This document shows, in pieces, positions 38,375 to 49,472 of a stretch of DNA of 64,000 nucleotides; position 1 is the first letter of the stretch; the number at the start of each line of letters is the position of its first letter. This stretch comes from Nageia nagi. Lineage: Eukaryota; Pinophyta. The position numbers and the translations under genes are program-made. Location: the NCBI GenBank assembly GCA_050084985.1, contig JBITNC010000001.1, positions 128,154,001 through 128,218,000 of the forward strand, written 5' to 3'. The notes under the pieces are model-generated. The model made no database searches. It had not been told where the DNA came from and saw only the letters and a list, made by a program, of their open reading frames with translations.

Positions 38375-38403
38375 TCCATTTTGTTGTGGTGTATATGCAC
38401 TTG

Positions 38404-40188
38404 TTAATTGCCTTTTAATTCCACAATTATTACAAAATTGAAGAATTCATTGGAACAAAATTCACCTCCTCTATCACTTCTTAAACACTTGATTGCATAC
38501 CCACTTTCATTTTCCACTTTTATTTTGAATTCTTTGAATTTATCAAATGTCTCATCTTTAGTTTTCAAGAAGTACACCCAACACATTCTTGAAAAATCAT
38601 CAATGAAAGTGAGGAAATAGTAGTTCTTACCAAGACTTTGAGTTTGCATAGGTCCACACAAATCACTATGCACCAATTGTAGGGGATAGGAAGCCCCCCA
38701 TGCTTGATCTTTTGGAAAGCTTTCTCTTGAATGCTTTCCCAATACACATCCTTCACAAATCTTCTTTGGATCATCTACTTTTGGAAGCCCATAAACCATC
38801 TCTTGAGAAGCCAATGTCTTCAAACTTGAGAAATTTAAATGCCCATATCTCAAGTGCCACAACCAATTTTTATTATCAATAGCCACATGTGCAAAATTGG
38901 TATCTTGCTCCCCAAATTTGAGAGAGAACAATCTATTTTTGGTCATTGGAATAGTAGTAACAAGCCTATTCCTATTATCAAAAATCTTGCAAGCATTCTT
39001 TGCAAATAAAAGACTATAATTGTGCTCCATCATTTGACCAACACTCAAGAGATTATGCTTCAAATTGGGAATATGATAAACATCCTTTACCTTCTTAATA
39101 CCTTCTTTGGTGTGCACATCCATAGCTCCAATGCCTTCAACATGCAAGGATTTATCATCTCCAAGAGTGATCTTGGACTTATATGAGTTATTGATTGAAG
39201 AAAATAATTCTCCATTACCAGTCATATGATTGCTACAACCAGTATCAAGAAGCCATGTTTGTCCCATGCTTTGATCAGATTTTCCATATGACAAGAAGAG
39301 TGAAGAAGGCTCTCCTTCCTCTCCATAGTTTGCACTCTCCTTTGCTTCATTTGCAGCCTTTGTTCTACACTCTCTCTCAAAGTGTCCATATTTATGGAAA
39401 TAGTAACATTGCTTGTTACTTTTATCACCTCTTCCACTTCCTCTACCTTGAGGACCTTTTCTTCCTCTTCCTCTAAAGGGAGATCTTCCTCTACCTCTTC
39501 CATGGCCTTTGGCTTGGCCACTAGTTTCACCCTCTTTGGATGAAAAAGCTTTTTCTTCCATGCCTAAAAGATGTGGAGTTGAAGAAAACCTTTCCTCATA
39601 AGACATTAAGGATCCTATGAGCTGATCATAGGTGAGAGTAGATAGATCCTTACTCTCCTCAATCACAATGGAGACTTGGGTCCACTTGGGAAAAAGTGTT
39701 CTCAACACATTTTTGACAATCACTTCATTCTCTACTTCTTCTCCAAGGGCTCTCATTTTGTCTACACAAATCTTGGCTCTCAAACAATAGTCTCCAACCT
39801 TCTCATCTTCTCTCATCTTGAGATTTTCAAACTCCATTTTGAGAGTTTGCAACCTCACTTGCTTGACTTGTTTGCTACTTTCATAGCTCTCCTTCAAGAC
39901 TTTCCAAGCTTCTTGGGCTGAAGTGCAACTTGTGATTCTTGGATAAATGGATTCATCTAAGGTAGCTTGAATGAAGTACATTGCCATGCTATTCTTCTTT
40001 TGTGCCTCCTTCAAGGTTTGCCTTTGGGCAGCTGGAACTAGACTCCAATCAGTAGGTTCATCATAGCCTTCTTCTATGATATCCCAATAGCCTTTACCAA
40101 TGAGCAAATGCCTCATTTTGGTAGACCAATAATCATAGTTCTCTCCTTTGAATTTTGGAATTGGAACATTCCCATTTGAATTTGCCAT
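38404..40188 (-). CDS. Copia gag-protease-integrase, first part of polyprotein
   Basis: The frame is open from 40,266, but the first ATG is at 40,188 (MANSNGNVPIPKFKGENYDY). Domains: gag (about 40,188-39,560); an Arg/Gly-rich RNA-binding stretch (about 39,440-39,520); zinc knuckle at about 39,366-39,409, which reads CYYFHKYGHFEREC, so the second Cys is Phe; aspartic protease WLLDTGCSNHMTG (about 39,221-39,262); integrase zinc-binding region (HLRYGHLNF to CEGCVLGKH, about 38,720-38,860); integrase core (VHSDLCGP, FIDDFSR, SDRGGEF, 38,460-38,680). It stops at about 38,404 because of a one-base deletion in a T run of the minus strand (38,434-38,437); the downstream frame then continues the same protein. 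Confidence 0.93.
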   Translation of the reverse strand: MANSNGNVPIPKFKGENYDYWSTKMRHLLIGKGYWDIIEEGYDEPTDWSLVPAAQRQTLKEAQKKNSMAMYFIQATLDESIYPRITSCTSAQEAWKVLKESYESSKQVKQVRLQTLKMEFENLKMREDEKVGDYCLRAKICVDKMRALGEEVENEVIVKNVLRTLFPKWTQVSIVIEESKDLSTLTYDQLIGSLMSYEERFSSTPHLLGMEEKAFSSKEGETSGQAKGHGRGRGRSPFRGRGRKGPQGRGSGRGDKSNKQCYYFHKYGHFERECRTKAANEAKESANYGEEGEPSSLFLSYGKSDQSMGQTWLLDTGCSNHMTGNGELFSSINNSYKSKITLGDDKSLHVEGIGAMDVHTKEGIKKVKDVYHIPNLKHNLLSVGQMMEHNYSLLFAKNACKIFDNRNRLVTTIPMTKNRLFSLKFGEQDTNFAHVAIDNKNWLWHLRYGHLNFSSLKTLASQEMVYGLPKVDDPKKICEGCVLGKHSRESFPKDQAWGASYPLQLVHSDLCGPMQTQSLGKNYYFLTFIDDFSRMCWVYFLKTKDETFDKFKEFKIKVENESGYAIKCLRSDRGGEFCSNEFFNFVIIVELKGN

Positions 40189-40305
40189 TGCTACAATCAC
40201 AATTGACAATCTTCTTCCAAGAGTTGTTGGATCCTCCTCAACTGAAGCTTTCAAAACTTCATACAAGTCACCTCACTCACTACTCAATCCCAATAGATTG
40301 AACTA

Positions 40306-40317
40306 GCTCTGATACCA
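40306..40317 (-). other. Copia primer-binding site
   Basis: Minus strand TGGTATCAGAGC, three bases inside the 5' LTR edge; complementary to the initiator-Met tRNA 3' end. Confidence 0.9.
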
Positions 40318-40320
40318 CAA

Positions 40321-40858
40321 TGAGAGAAAATGATAGAGCTTACTTTCCATGGTTTATTGATGTCAATATATAGCCTTGGGTTCTCAACAACCGAATCCAC
40401 AAGGTTTACAAACTTACAAACAAGAATTTAGAGAATTTACTATTCTCAACAACACTACAGATCATAGCCATATCAATCCAAGAGAAGTAGCTAAACATGG
40501 GATAACAATACTCCAAACATAGCTTAAAACATGCCTAAGATGATAACAAACAAACCCCTAAAATATGAAGACAAAACAAACAGTAACAAGAAAGTTGTTA
40601 CAAAAATAAACACATTCTGTCTGCACACTGTCGTTTTCTCCACATAGCGATTGACAGCGATCTTATAGGATCGTCGACGATCAGAGAAAATCGGTGACGA
40701 TTGGCGGCAATTGGTGGAGATCGGCGGCGATCGGTGGCAATCGGTGGCAATCGATGACGATCGATGGCGATCGGCGACGATCGGTGGCGATCTCTGTCAT
40801 AGGCGGATTTATTCCAGAACATTGTAAAAACACATATTATGGAGTCAAAACTCCAACA
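40321..40858 (-). repeat. 5' LTR of the Copia element (538 bp)
   Basis: Same ends as its partner at 35,470-36,083. It is 76 bp shorter, and the whole difference is in the 10-bp array (40,649-40,798 here, 150 bp against 226 bp). Confidence 0.95.
40649..40798. repeat. 10-bp GATC-rich tandem array in the 5' LTR
   Basis: About 15 units of the same 10-bp repeat as at 35,798-36,023, in the equivalent LTR position. Confidence 0.92.
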
Positions 40859-40863
40859 AAAGG

Positions 40864-41509
40864 TATATATAACCTTAATCTTATTTCATTTTTTTAAATT
40901 TAGATCTAACATATTTTCTATGGTTAGACTCTAAGATATTACGAAATTAGTGTATCTAATTTTTTGTTCATGGTTAAATCTAATTCTTTTGGATAATTAT
41001 ATTTTAAAAACTATGCTAAAGATCCCTCTATACTTGTATTTTTTTGTTATAATGCAAAAAATAATTATACATATTGTGTTTACAATTAATACTTCATTAT
41101 TGCAAGTTTACAAAAGTTCAATGTGATTTTTTGTGATTTTTACGAAGTAATTTTTTTAATGCAAGATTTGTTTTACTTAGAGTAAGATTCTTGCAATATT
41201 TTTACAAAAAAAGGGTTACACTTTTTTTTTTGTAACAAATAAAAGTTACAAAAATTTGCAATTTTTTTTTGCATTATGAAAGAATCTCTAAAATAAAAAT
41301 TTTGTTTTTTAACAAAAAAAGAATTTTTTTCTGTATTATTTTAAATAAAAAAATCAAAATTAAAAATATATATTTTTTGTTATTTAAATTATTAAAAAAA
41401 TTAAATAAAAAAATATTATGTATTTTTTTATAAAAATAATAATAATAAATAGAATTAAAAATTGTTATAGGGGTGGGGCGGCATCATGCAAGCCACCAGC
41501 CCTTGGCTG
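40864..41509. other. Noncoding, extremely AT-rich
   Basis: Long A and T runs. Probably internal sequence of the older element that hosts the Copia insertion. No gene seen. Confidence 0.5.
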
Positions 41510-41842
41510 CCTCCATCTAAATAATGTACGACCACCAAATGGACTGCTATCCTTAGAGTGGCATGCGACCACCCAAGGTCGGGCCCCTATCCTCAAAGAG
41601 GCGCACGACCACCCAAGGGTGGCTCGTCACCCTCAGAGAGGCATACAACCAACCAAGGGTGGGTTGTCGCCCTTAGAGAGGCATGCTATAGCCCAAGGAT
41701 GGATCATTGCCCTCAGAGGGGTAGACCACCCAAGGATGGATCTCCATCCTTAGAGAGACATGACCATCGCCCTCTTAAGAGGTGCATGAGTCGCCCTTAG
41801 AGAGGCACAACTTTTTCCCTCTTGAGAGACTTATGAGCCACC
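41510..41842 (+). repeat. GC-rich 40-bp tandem repeat grading into a 23-24-bp repeat
   Basis: Copies starting at about 41,511, 41,551, 41,591, 41,631, 41,671 and 41,711 share CCTCAGAGAGGCATRCGACC and then ACCCAAGGRTGG. From 41,748 the unit becomes 23-24 bp (CCTTAGAGAGGC...CGC; about four copies) by loss of the ACCCAAGGRTGG half. It is strongly GC-rich compared with flanks. Open frames at 41,418-41,800 follow from the repeat. Confidence 0.85.
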
Positions 41843-43570
41843 CTACAAGGAGCTATCACCTAAGGGCATGTAAGCCACTTTAAAATGGGGTCACCACCTC
41901 AAAGGCCTTACAGAAAGTCATCTACCTTTGGGGCAACAATGAAGAATTTTTTCAGCAATTTTATTTGAATTTTTTTAGCCTATGCGACCTCTATTTGAAA
42001 TGCTAGGTTTCCATAATTTACCTTTGAGTGTTTGCAATAAGATTTTGGTAAATAATTTCATAGGTATTTAAAATTATTTTTGGTGCTAGTATACTTTTAA
42101 AAGAAAAATTTCTATTTTATCATAAAGACATATTGGCATAACATATAGTATTAATGAGTGCTCATATCTAATTATTTATGACATATGGGCTTTAATCATG
42201 AAAAATTTATCCTTAATGCTAAGTATGATTGGAAATTATTTATTAATTTATTTGAAACTTTAAATCAAGTGGGTATCCTATGCTAAGTTTTATAAAAATC
42301 TTGATTTTTATCAAGTGTTGCAAATATATTAATTTGTTAAGTAATCAATTTTTTATTGTACACTATGTGACAAACATGCAATTTTTTTTGCCTTGAAAGA
42401 TTGCTTAACCCATTGGGTAAATTATCATGGCAAGTATAAATCTTGTATACATTTGATAGATTAAAAGATTTTGATAATAATCTTATGGTAATTTTTGTGC
42501 ATATTTTTTTATGAATGGAACATTCTTTTGCAAATTATTGCAAAAATAAAAATTACCTTGCAATAGTTAGCACATTTAGATAAATTTTAAGAAATTGATA
42601 AGGTTTGAAGGAAAATATTAGTTTGCAATTATGTCAAAATATTGCATTACAAATCATTTTTTTTTTGCAAAATTCAAAAGCTTATTAATATTTTGCAAAA
42701 TGGTAAATATTTGATGCAACCTCTTATGATTTCATCATTATGGGATTTAGATATGTTTACATTTGAGAAAGGTATTAATTTTTGAGAAAGTTATTCTAAT
42801 ACTCGCAATTGCAAATAGGATTGTTCCTTAATGTCTTATAAGCATAGGAAAATAAGGAATCTTATTGCAAGAATGAAGGAGATTGAGAAAAGGAAGGATC
42901 GACTTTGGAAGAAGGCAAAGATGAGGGAAGAAGAACTCAAATCAAAGAAATTCTCTATAATTGCAGAGCAAATAAATAATACTATGAAATTTTTCATAAG
43001 CACCACACAAGTCAACCAAATGAGTTGATGGCCATAGAGATGGCTCATCCTCTAGAGTTGTACTTTTCTTAAGTTAGTTTGTGTGTGTTACCTCTTAAGA
43101 TAGAACAATTTTGTTAGAGCATTTTGTACTATCCTTTAGATCTTTCCCATGTAAACTAACCACTAACCAAGGAAACTACTAACCCCTTATCTTATGATTT
43201 TTCCTTTTTTAATGGCTAAATACAATGGATATATGCTCAAAGTTAAGGTAAAATGCACTAACCAACAATTATAGATAAGATGACCCTACAATTAAGTTGA
43301 TAACTTTAAGTACAAGCTACTAACACAATGAACAAAAAAAGTTACTAACAAATGTTAAATTGCAAGTTACAACTTATTTTTAGTTGCACAATGTTATGAA
43401 TACATCACAGTGTGGTAAGGATGCATGTCACATAAGGAGAGGATGGTGATATGGATTCTTTAATATTGGATGAGATAAGGGTGTTGTTTTTCTTTGAATC
43501 GACATGGTCAAATAATGAAGTGATAAGGACAAAAATCACATCAAAGAATAATGTTGAGAGGGTGTTGTGT
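41843..43570. other. Noncoding stretch with one Lys/Glu-rich short frame
   Basis: AT-rich. A 65-codon frame at 42,831-43,028 (+) is rich in K, E and R (MKEIEKRKDRLWKKAKMREE) and would form a coiled coil, which recalls retroelement accessory ORFs. On its own it cannot be called a gene. Confidence 0.4.
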
Positions 43571-43575
43571 GGCCC

Positions 43576-44440
43576 CTATTCAACATTGTCAATGCATGTG
43601 ATAAGATCATCAAATATATCAGAATCCAAATCATTGTAAGTCCATGGAATGATGTTTAAATCATCATATAAATGAGTTGTAGATGGATGTAGATTATGAT
43701 CATTTGAAATAGGACTATAGGTGATAGAATTGACATGAGAGGACTCACTCATGTCAATATGTGGACATTCTTGATTAGACTCCTTATAATCAAAATTTGA
43801 CATGTAAGGTGGAGGAGATGCGATATCATCATGATCATGAGATATGTTCATATTAAAGGAAGAATTTTGTTGGAAAATAAAGGAATCAAGATTATGATCA
43901 TAGAAAATGGGATTATCTACCACCAAGAGGGGATATGACAAAGACTTAGGATTAATGGATAGAAAACTCTCATGCGAAAGAGCATCGACGAATGGATCAT
44001 CTAAGTGGATGTCTTCCTCAACTTTGTTGCAAGGAAGTTGAGGGATATGAAGAATCTCTTGAATAAATGATTCTTCATCACATGAATCAACATATGATTC
44101 AACATAAGGTTCATTAATGATCAATGTTTGATTTTTATTATTTAAATTTAATTTTTCTAAAGATTCATATGATTTAATGACAATAAGTTCATTAATGATT
44201 AATGTTTGGTTTTGATTATTTAAATATGATTTTTCAAAAGGTTCACATGGTTTAATCTAGACAAGTGTGTTTAAATGAGACAAAGGTTGGTCCTAAAAGA
44301 TTGGGATTTTTACTAAGGTTGATTCTCCACTTTAATTAGGTTCAATGTTGGAATCCGTGGAAACCTTAAGGAGGAGACTCTCTTGGTGAGTGGGCTAAGC
44401 ATAGTCTAGGTCCTCAAGTGATGAAATCTAAGAGACCTAT
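43576..44440 (-). pseudogene. Decayed orphan ORF, acidic protein with a duplicated segment
   Basis: The intact part is 44,124-43,576 (182 residues, rich in D, E, N, S, H; ends CIDNVE). The same frame continues upstream to at least 44,440, broken only by stops: TAG before ISSLEDLDYA, TAG before PTHQESL, TAA before SGESTLVKIP, TAG before DQPLSHLNTL, TAG before IKPCEPFEK. It includes an internal duplication of about 25 residues (LNNQNQTLIINEL and LNNKNQTLIINEP), seen in DNA at 44,110-44,183 and 44,187-44,260. I do not recognise the family. It is surrounded by transposon sequence and is most likely an accessory ORF of an LTR element. Confidence 0.6.
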
Positions 44441-45609
44441 CTACTATTTGTGAAGAGAACAAGCCTTGGTGATTAATTCAAAGATGATCTTTTGTATGTG
44501 CACAAGTGTGATAAGCAAAAGTGGATTAATGATATATAAGTTCTTAACTCCTCACAACATCTTCTTGTTACCCAAAATCACCTTTTCATGCAAGGAGAGA
44601 GCATACTCCAAACTGTAAGATTTATGATATGGTTCTTTAAACTAAATCTCTCACAAATATTTTTTGGTCACTCAAGGTCACTTTTTAGTACGAGAGGAGA
44701 GCATATGATAATTTACGAGAGATGATTTAGTTGAGCAAGCAAGCACACACAGGATGATATCACAAAGCCTAGTTCATTTACCTTAGATAATTTAAGATGT
44801 GATTTAATGCAAATAAGTAGAAATAACAAAGATAAAAAATAAGGAATTATGCACCTTTTCCAACTGAAAACCTTGTAAAAGAATGGTGGTCCCATTTAGC
44901 AAAATACCAGGGCAACCAAAAAAAACTCAATATTTCCTGATGAAACACAATTGTCTTTTATGAAATGCATTAGTATTTTGACAGGCAGGTAGAAATGCAT
45001 CAATAGTTGACACTAGCAAGAACATGTTTGACATTAGGAAGGAAATGGGTTATCATTTTGAAGGTTTAGAGAGACATATTTGATTGGGTAAGAAACACGA
45101 TGTTTTTTAGGAAACGAGAGAGCATTTTAAGTTAAGATAGAAATGAGATAGTGTTTCTAACTACATAAAATAGAAAATAAGAAATTCAAGTATAATGCAT
45201 GGATAATAATAAAAATGATAAGATATGAGGAAGCACGTACCTCACATCCCTTGTTCGTTAGTAAGATCTAAAAATAAGAAACAAATAAACACAAGGATAG
45301 GCAAGAGGATATTTACAAAATGGACCAAGGAAGGTCCTATCAAGTGTGCCAAAATATTTACAAATAAAAAATTCCATTTTTAGGATCATTTAAATTCAAA
45401 ATAAGAGTAGTATGTGTAGCCTAGAATATGGTAAATGCTAATTAAAATTTAAAACAAGATAATCAATAATGCTTTAAAATTCAAACTCAAACTTAATAAA
45501 ACATGATCATGATTAAATGTAATCAATATGGTAAATGCTAATTAGAATTTAAAATAAATGATTTTGACTATTGTAAATAACATGATACATATTAATTTTT
45601 GCAATTTTT
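44441..45609. other. Noncoding AT-rich stretch with a diverged duplication
   Basis: Two diverged copies of a block around GGAGAGCAT follow one another (44,568-44,640 and 44,660-44,735). No gene seen. Confidence 0.45.
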
Positions 45610-46866
45610 AACTAATTAAGCATGGTTCAAATTACAACATACATGACTAAGTTTAATTGTAATTTCCCCCATAAATGAACATGATCAAAAACATAATTAA
45701 ACATAACTAAGTTCAATTATATTTTTCAAATAATTATGATTAAATACAAACATGACTAAGATAAATTATAATTTTTAAGTATGTTATTATGATAAAAAAT
45801 ACAATTAAACATGACTAAATTTAATTATATTTTTCAAGTAAGTAATTATGATCGAAAACATATTAGAAATGACTAAGTCTATTATATTTTCCAAATATGT
45901 AATTATGATCAAAAACATATTAGACATGACTAAGTCTATTATAATTTCCAAATATGTAATTATGATCGAAAACATATTAGACAACACTCAGTCTAATATA
46001 TTTTACAAATATATAATTATGATCAAAAACATATCAAACATAACTAAGTCTAATATATTTTCTAAATATGTAACTATGATAAAAAACATAATAGACATGA
46101 CTAAATCTAATATATTTTCCAAATATGTAATTATGATTGAAAACATATTAAACAAGACTTAGTCTAATATATTTTCCAAATATTTAATTATGATTGAAAA
46201 CACATTAGAGATGACTAAGTCTAATGTATTTTCCAAATAAGTGATTATGATCAAAAACATATTAGATAGGACTCAGTTTAATATAGTTTTCAAATATATA
46301 ATTATGATCGAAAACATATTAGACATGATTAAGTCTAATGTATTTTCCAAATAAGTGACTATGATCGAAAACATATTAGATAAGAAACAGTCTAATATAG
46401 TTTCCAAATATATAATTATGATCGAAAACATATTAGACATGACTATATCTAATATATTTTCCAAATAAGTGATTATGATCAAAAACATATTAGACATAGT
46501 CTAATGTATTTTACAAATATATAATTATGATCAAAAACATATTAGATATAACTAAGTCTAATGTATTTTTCAAATAAGTGATTATGATTGAAAACATATT
46601 AGACAAGACTAAGTCTAATATATTTTCCAAATATATAATTATGATCGAAAAACATATTAGACATGACTAAGTCTAATATATTTTCTAAGTAAATAATTAT
46701 TATCGAAAACACATTAAATATAACTAAGTCTAATGTATTTTTTAAATATATAATTATGATCAAAAACACATTATACATGACTAAGTCTAATGTATTTTTC
46801 ATGTGTAAAGCCATGATCGAAATACAATAAATATGAAAAATATAAATTATGATTTCCAAAGTAAGT
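45610..46866. repeat. 57-bp satellite array with hairpin-forming units
   Basis: Eighteen clear units start at 45,844, 45,901, 45,958, 46,015, 46,072, 46,129, 46,186, 46,243, 46,300, 46,357, 46,414, 46,471, 46,523, 46,580, 46,637, 46,695, 46,752 and about 46,809. Fourteen of these steps are exactly 57. More degraded units extend left to about 45,610. The unit contains an inverted repeat, ATATTAGAC-8 nt-GTCTAATAT (for example 45,974-45,999). Because 57 is 19 codons, several frames stay open on both strands (45,848-46,162 +; 46,273-46,497 and 46,599-46,859 -). These are not genes. Confidence 0.95.
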
Positions 46867-48390
46867 GAATGTTATAAACAAATATTTAATATGACCAATA
46901 TTAAGTGCAAATTGACTGTGATAAGCAAACATATGATTTTTGACATTGTTATAAAAGTGATCAATATTATCAAAATATGGTTGATAATGCTAAATGTCCA
47001 AACATGCTTTATTTTTTCAAATGTAGTGTAAGGTGGAAATTTTAAGATTCTATAGAGTCATTACATTAATCACGAATCTAGATAAAATATTATCTCATCA
47101 AATCCATGCCAGTAATCCCATCCTAATAAAACTTCATCAAGTATAAATAAACATGGAACAAATTGTTGGTATGTGTTTTGGTATCACCTAGGTTATTGCT
47201 CTAAACGAACTAAAAGCATATAAACATTTATTGTATGATTTATCTAAGCTAATTAACTCATACAAATATACAAGAATAAGGAAATTCAATAGTGTAGTAA
47301 AAAATAACCAAATTACATTGATGTCAAGATGTAAAACATAACTGTACACACTAAAGAGAAAGGAATCAAGTGAAAGATAAATATCTGCATGTCCTTACTT
47401 ATGTTGATTTTGATGATATGACAAATGAACTTGTCAAAGAGTGGTGACCTTGTTGTGCAAACCCCAAGGTAAATTAAAGAGGAAATGCTAATATCTAAAA
47501 GCTCAATGCAAGCATGAATACCAACTTAGATGCAAACATTCCTAAATAATGAGGCTCGCCAACAAGGATCAATGATAGTAGAAATGATGACAAGTCGAAC
47601 TAGCATATGATCATAGAAATGGATGATAGATATTTTCTCAAATGTTAACAAGATTATAGTCTTAATAGGTAGTGTTTAAAAATACCGAAGTGTAGGGTAT
47701 CAACTATCAAGATGTAATCTTGACATGCTTTCCCTAGGTTAGAGATACTTACATTTATATCAAGTATGATTCACTATTTGAACCTTTGAATATTAGTTGA
47801 AGTCATCCTGTTGTTAACTAACATAAGAACATAACTTGAGAAATATGTGATAATAAGGTAAAATATGTTTAAATATAATTAAATGTTTATGTAAAGTTGC
47901 ACCTAATTGGGACCGTATTAAGGGGACCACTTTTAGGTGTAAACAAATCCTCGCCTTTGTAAGTATAATGAAATTGAATTTTAAAATGATATTATGATTA
48001 TAAGGAAGTAAAGATAAAAGAAGAAAAATTTAACACTTCCTAGTTTAACTATTCAAGTCATCAAGGATTTGATGATGTATATTTCCCCCTCTTTACCTTG
48101 GTTGTGAGATGTAATAGCTTGTATGTAGTAGAATCAACCAAGAGTAAAGAATGAAACTTGAAAATGAGAGGCAAATACTTCCAAGAACATATATGATTGT
48201 TAACTCATAAAACATATAACAATGAATAGTAAGAGAGAACCTTATAGCATTTCATCAAATGATATAGCAATAATAGAGCAAGGATGAAATTAATATAATA
48301 TGCATACATCATCTTGAGAATACTAAATACAAAAATACTCAATGTTTCATTCTTAGATGCATATATAAGGAATCATGATAAATGTATTTT
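46867..48390. other. Noncoding AT-rich stretch
   Basis: No gene, transposon domain or clear repeat seen. Confidence 0.45.
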
Positions 48391-48396
48391 CACATT

Positions 48397-48770
48397 ATCA
48401 TGGGGTATATGCCCCATTCCTACATGGAACACATGAAAATAGAATGATATGTGTTAATATCATCATGAGGTACATGCCCCATTCCTAGATGCAATATATG
48501 AATTAGGAAGAACATGGTGACAGTTAGTTGAGACCCAATCGGTAAAGGTGACTAAAATACATGGTTAGTTTGAATATTTCCCATCCATGTTATGTGGTAT
48601 GTCATTCATCATCATAAGGTACATGCCTCATTATGAGATATTGACATGAGATGCAATCATCATCATGAGGTACATGCCCCATTCTTATATGTGATTAAGA
48701 GTGATGGTTAGTTGAGACCCAACCAAAAAAGATAACTTAGCGATGATTGATTTAAATATTTCCTAATCAT
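48397..48770. repeat. Compound direct repeat
   Basis: The word ATCATGAGGTACATGCCCC and close variants occur at 48,397, 48,462, 48,610 and 48,662. A second block (AGTTGAGACCCAA, then AATATTTCC) occurs at about 48,525 and 48,710. Together they form a larger unit near 190 bp present about twice. Confidence 0.7.
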
Positions 48771-49472
48771 AATAATGATTAAATGCAAAGTAGATATTAG
48801 TTTAGGAATACTCCCTATGACTTACCCACTATGTTGATTTGCTATGATTTATCCTAATTAATGCCTTTGTAACTTAGTTTCCATGCTAATTTTAGCATGC
48901 ACATTAGTTATTTTATAGTATATGCCTCTATTATGGAAGTGGTAACATGTAGCATTGTACATAATCCTAAAAAATATATTTTCATACTTGATAGATGCTG
49001 ATAGAGTGATTGATTTTGTGATGAATGGGTGATACTGAAGGATGAATGTGCGAGGAACACATCATTCTTTGATTGGATGTTTGTTCGTACCTACAAGAAC
49101 TTGATTCAACAAGATGTATTATTCCTATATTGATTTTTATACCACATGTAGCTAGAGGGTTTATGATTTTTAGACTAAGGATGTGAATGCTAAGGATGAT
49201 AATACAAGAGCTAGTAGCTAGCATGGGTGCTAAGGTGAGTGTGGATGTGAGGATCTGTTGTGAATTTAGGTGCAAAAATTTTCAACACTTGATTGGAATA
49301 TTTTAAGGATTAAGAGTATCATGGTTTTAGGGCATAAGAGGCAAAATATGATCATCAATTAAAATCTTTCTCGTTAAATGTGTCCTAATTTGGTTTTAAA
49401 CAGGCTAGATAGTGACTTATTTATCACTTTCATTATTTGGGAATTAAGCTGTACTGCATGAAGATTTGAGTA

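Larger units (their letters stand above)
35470..40858 (-). mobile_element. Full-length Ty1/Copia retrotransposon, nearly intact
   Basis: 5,389 bp bounded by LTRs (35,470-36,083 and 40,321-40,858) and by perfect 5-bp target duplications AAAGG (35,465-35,469 and 40,859-40,863). Transcription is right to left. The primer-binding site is next to the right LTR, the polypurine tract next to the left LTR, and one gag-pol frame lies between them. Outside the GATC array the LTRs differ at only a few positions, so insertion is fairly recent compared with everything around it. One single-base frameshift in integrase is visible. The subfamily was not determined. Confidence 0.96.

Noticed and set aside
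36194-39921. Several + strand frames of 60-93 codons within the Copia element
   Set aside because: All are antisense shadows of gag-pol, which is clearly coding on the minus strand.
41418-41800. Arg/Pro-rich frames in the GC-rich patch
   Set aside because: They follow from the 40-bp tandem repeat; 40 is not a multiple of three, so the peptide does not keep a repeat register and nothing suggests coding.
45848-46859. Open frames on both strands across the 57-bp array
   Set aside because: The unit is 19 codons long, so any stop-free frame repeats itself; openness on both strands at once shows it is a by-product of the repeat.
45610-46866. CRISPR-like appearance (short palindromic repeats at even spacing)
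   Set aside because: Spacers are as conserved as the repeats, there are no cas genes, and this is plant nuclear DNA; it is a satellite.
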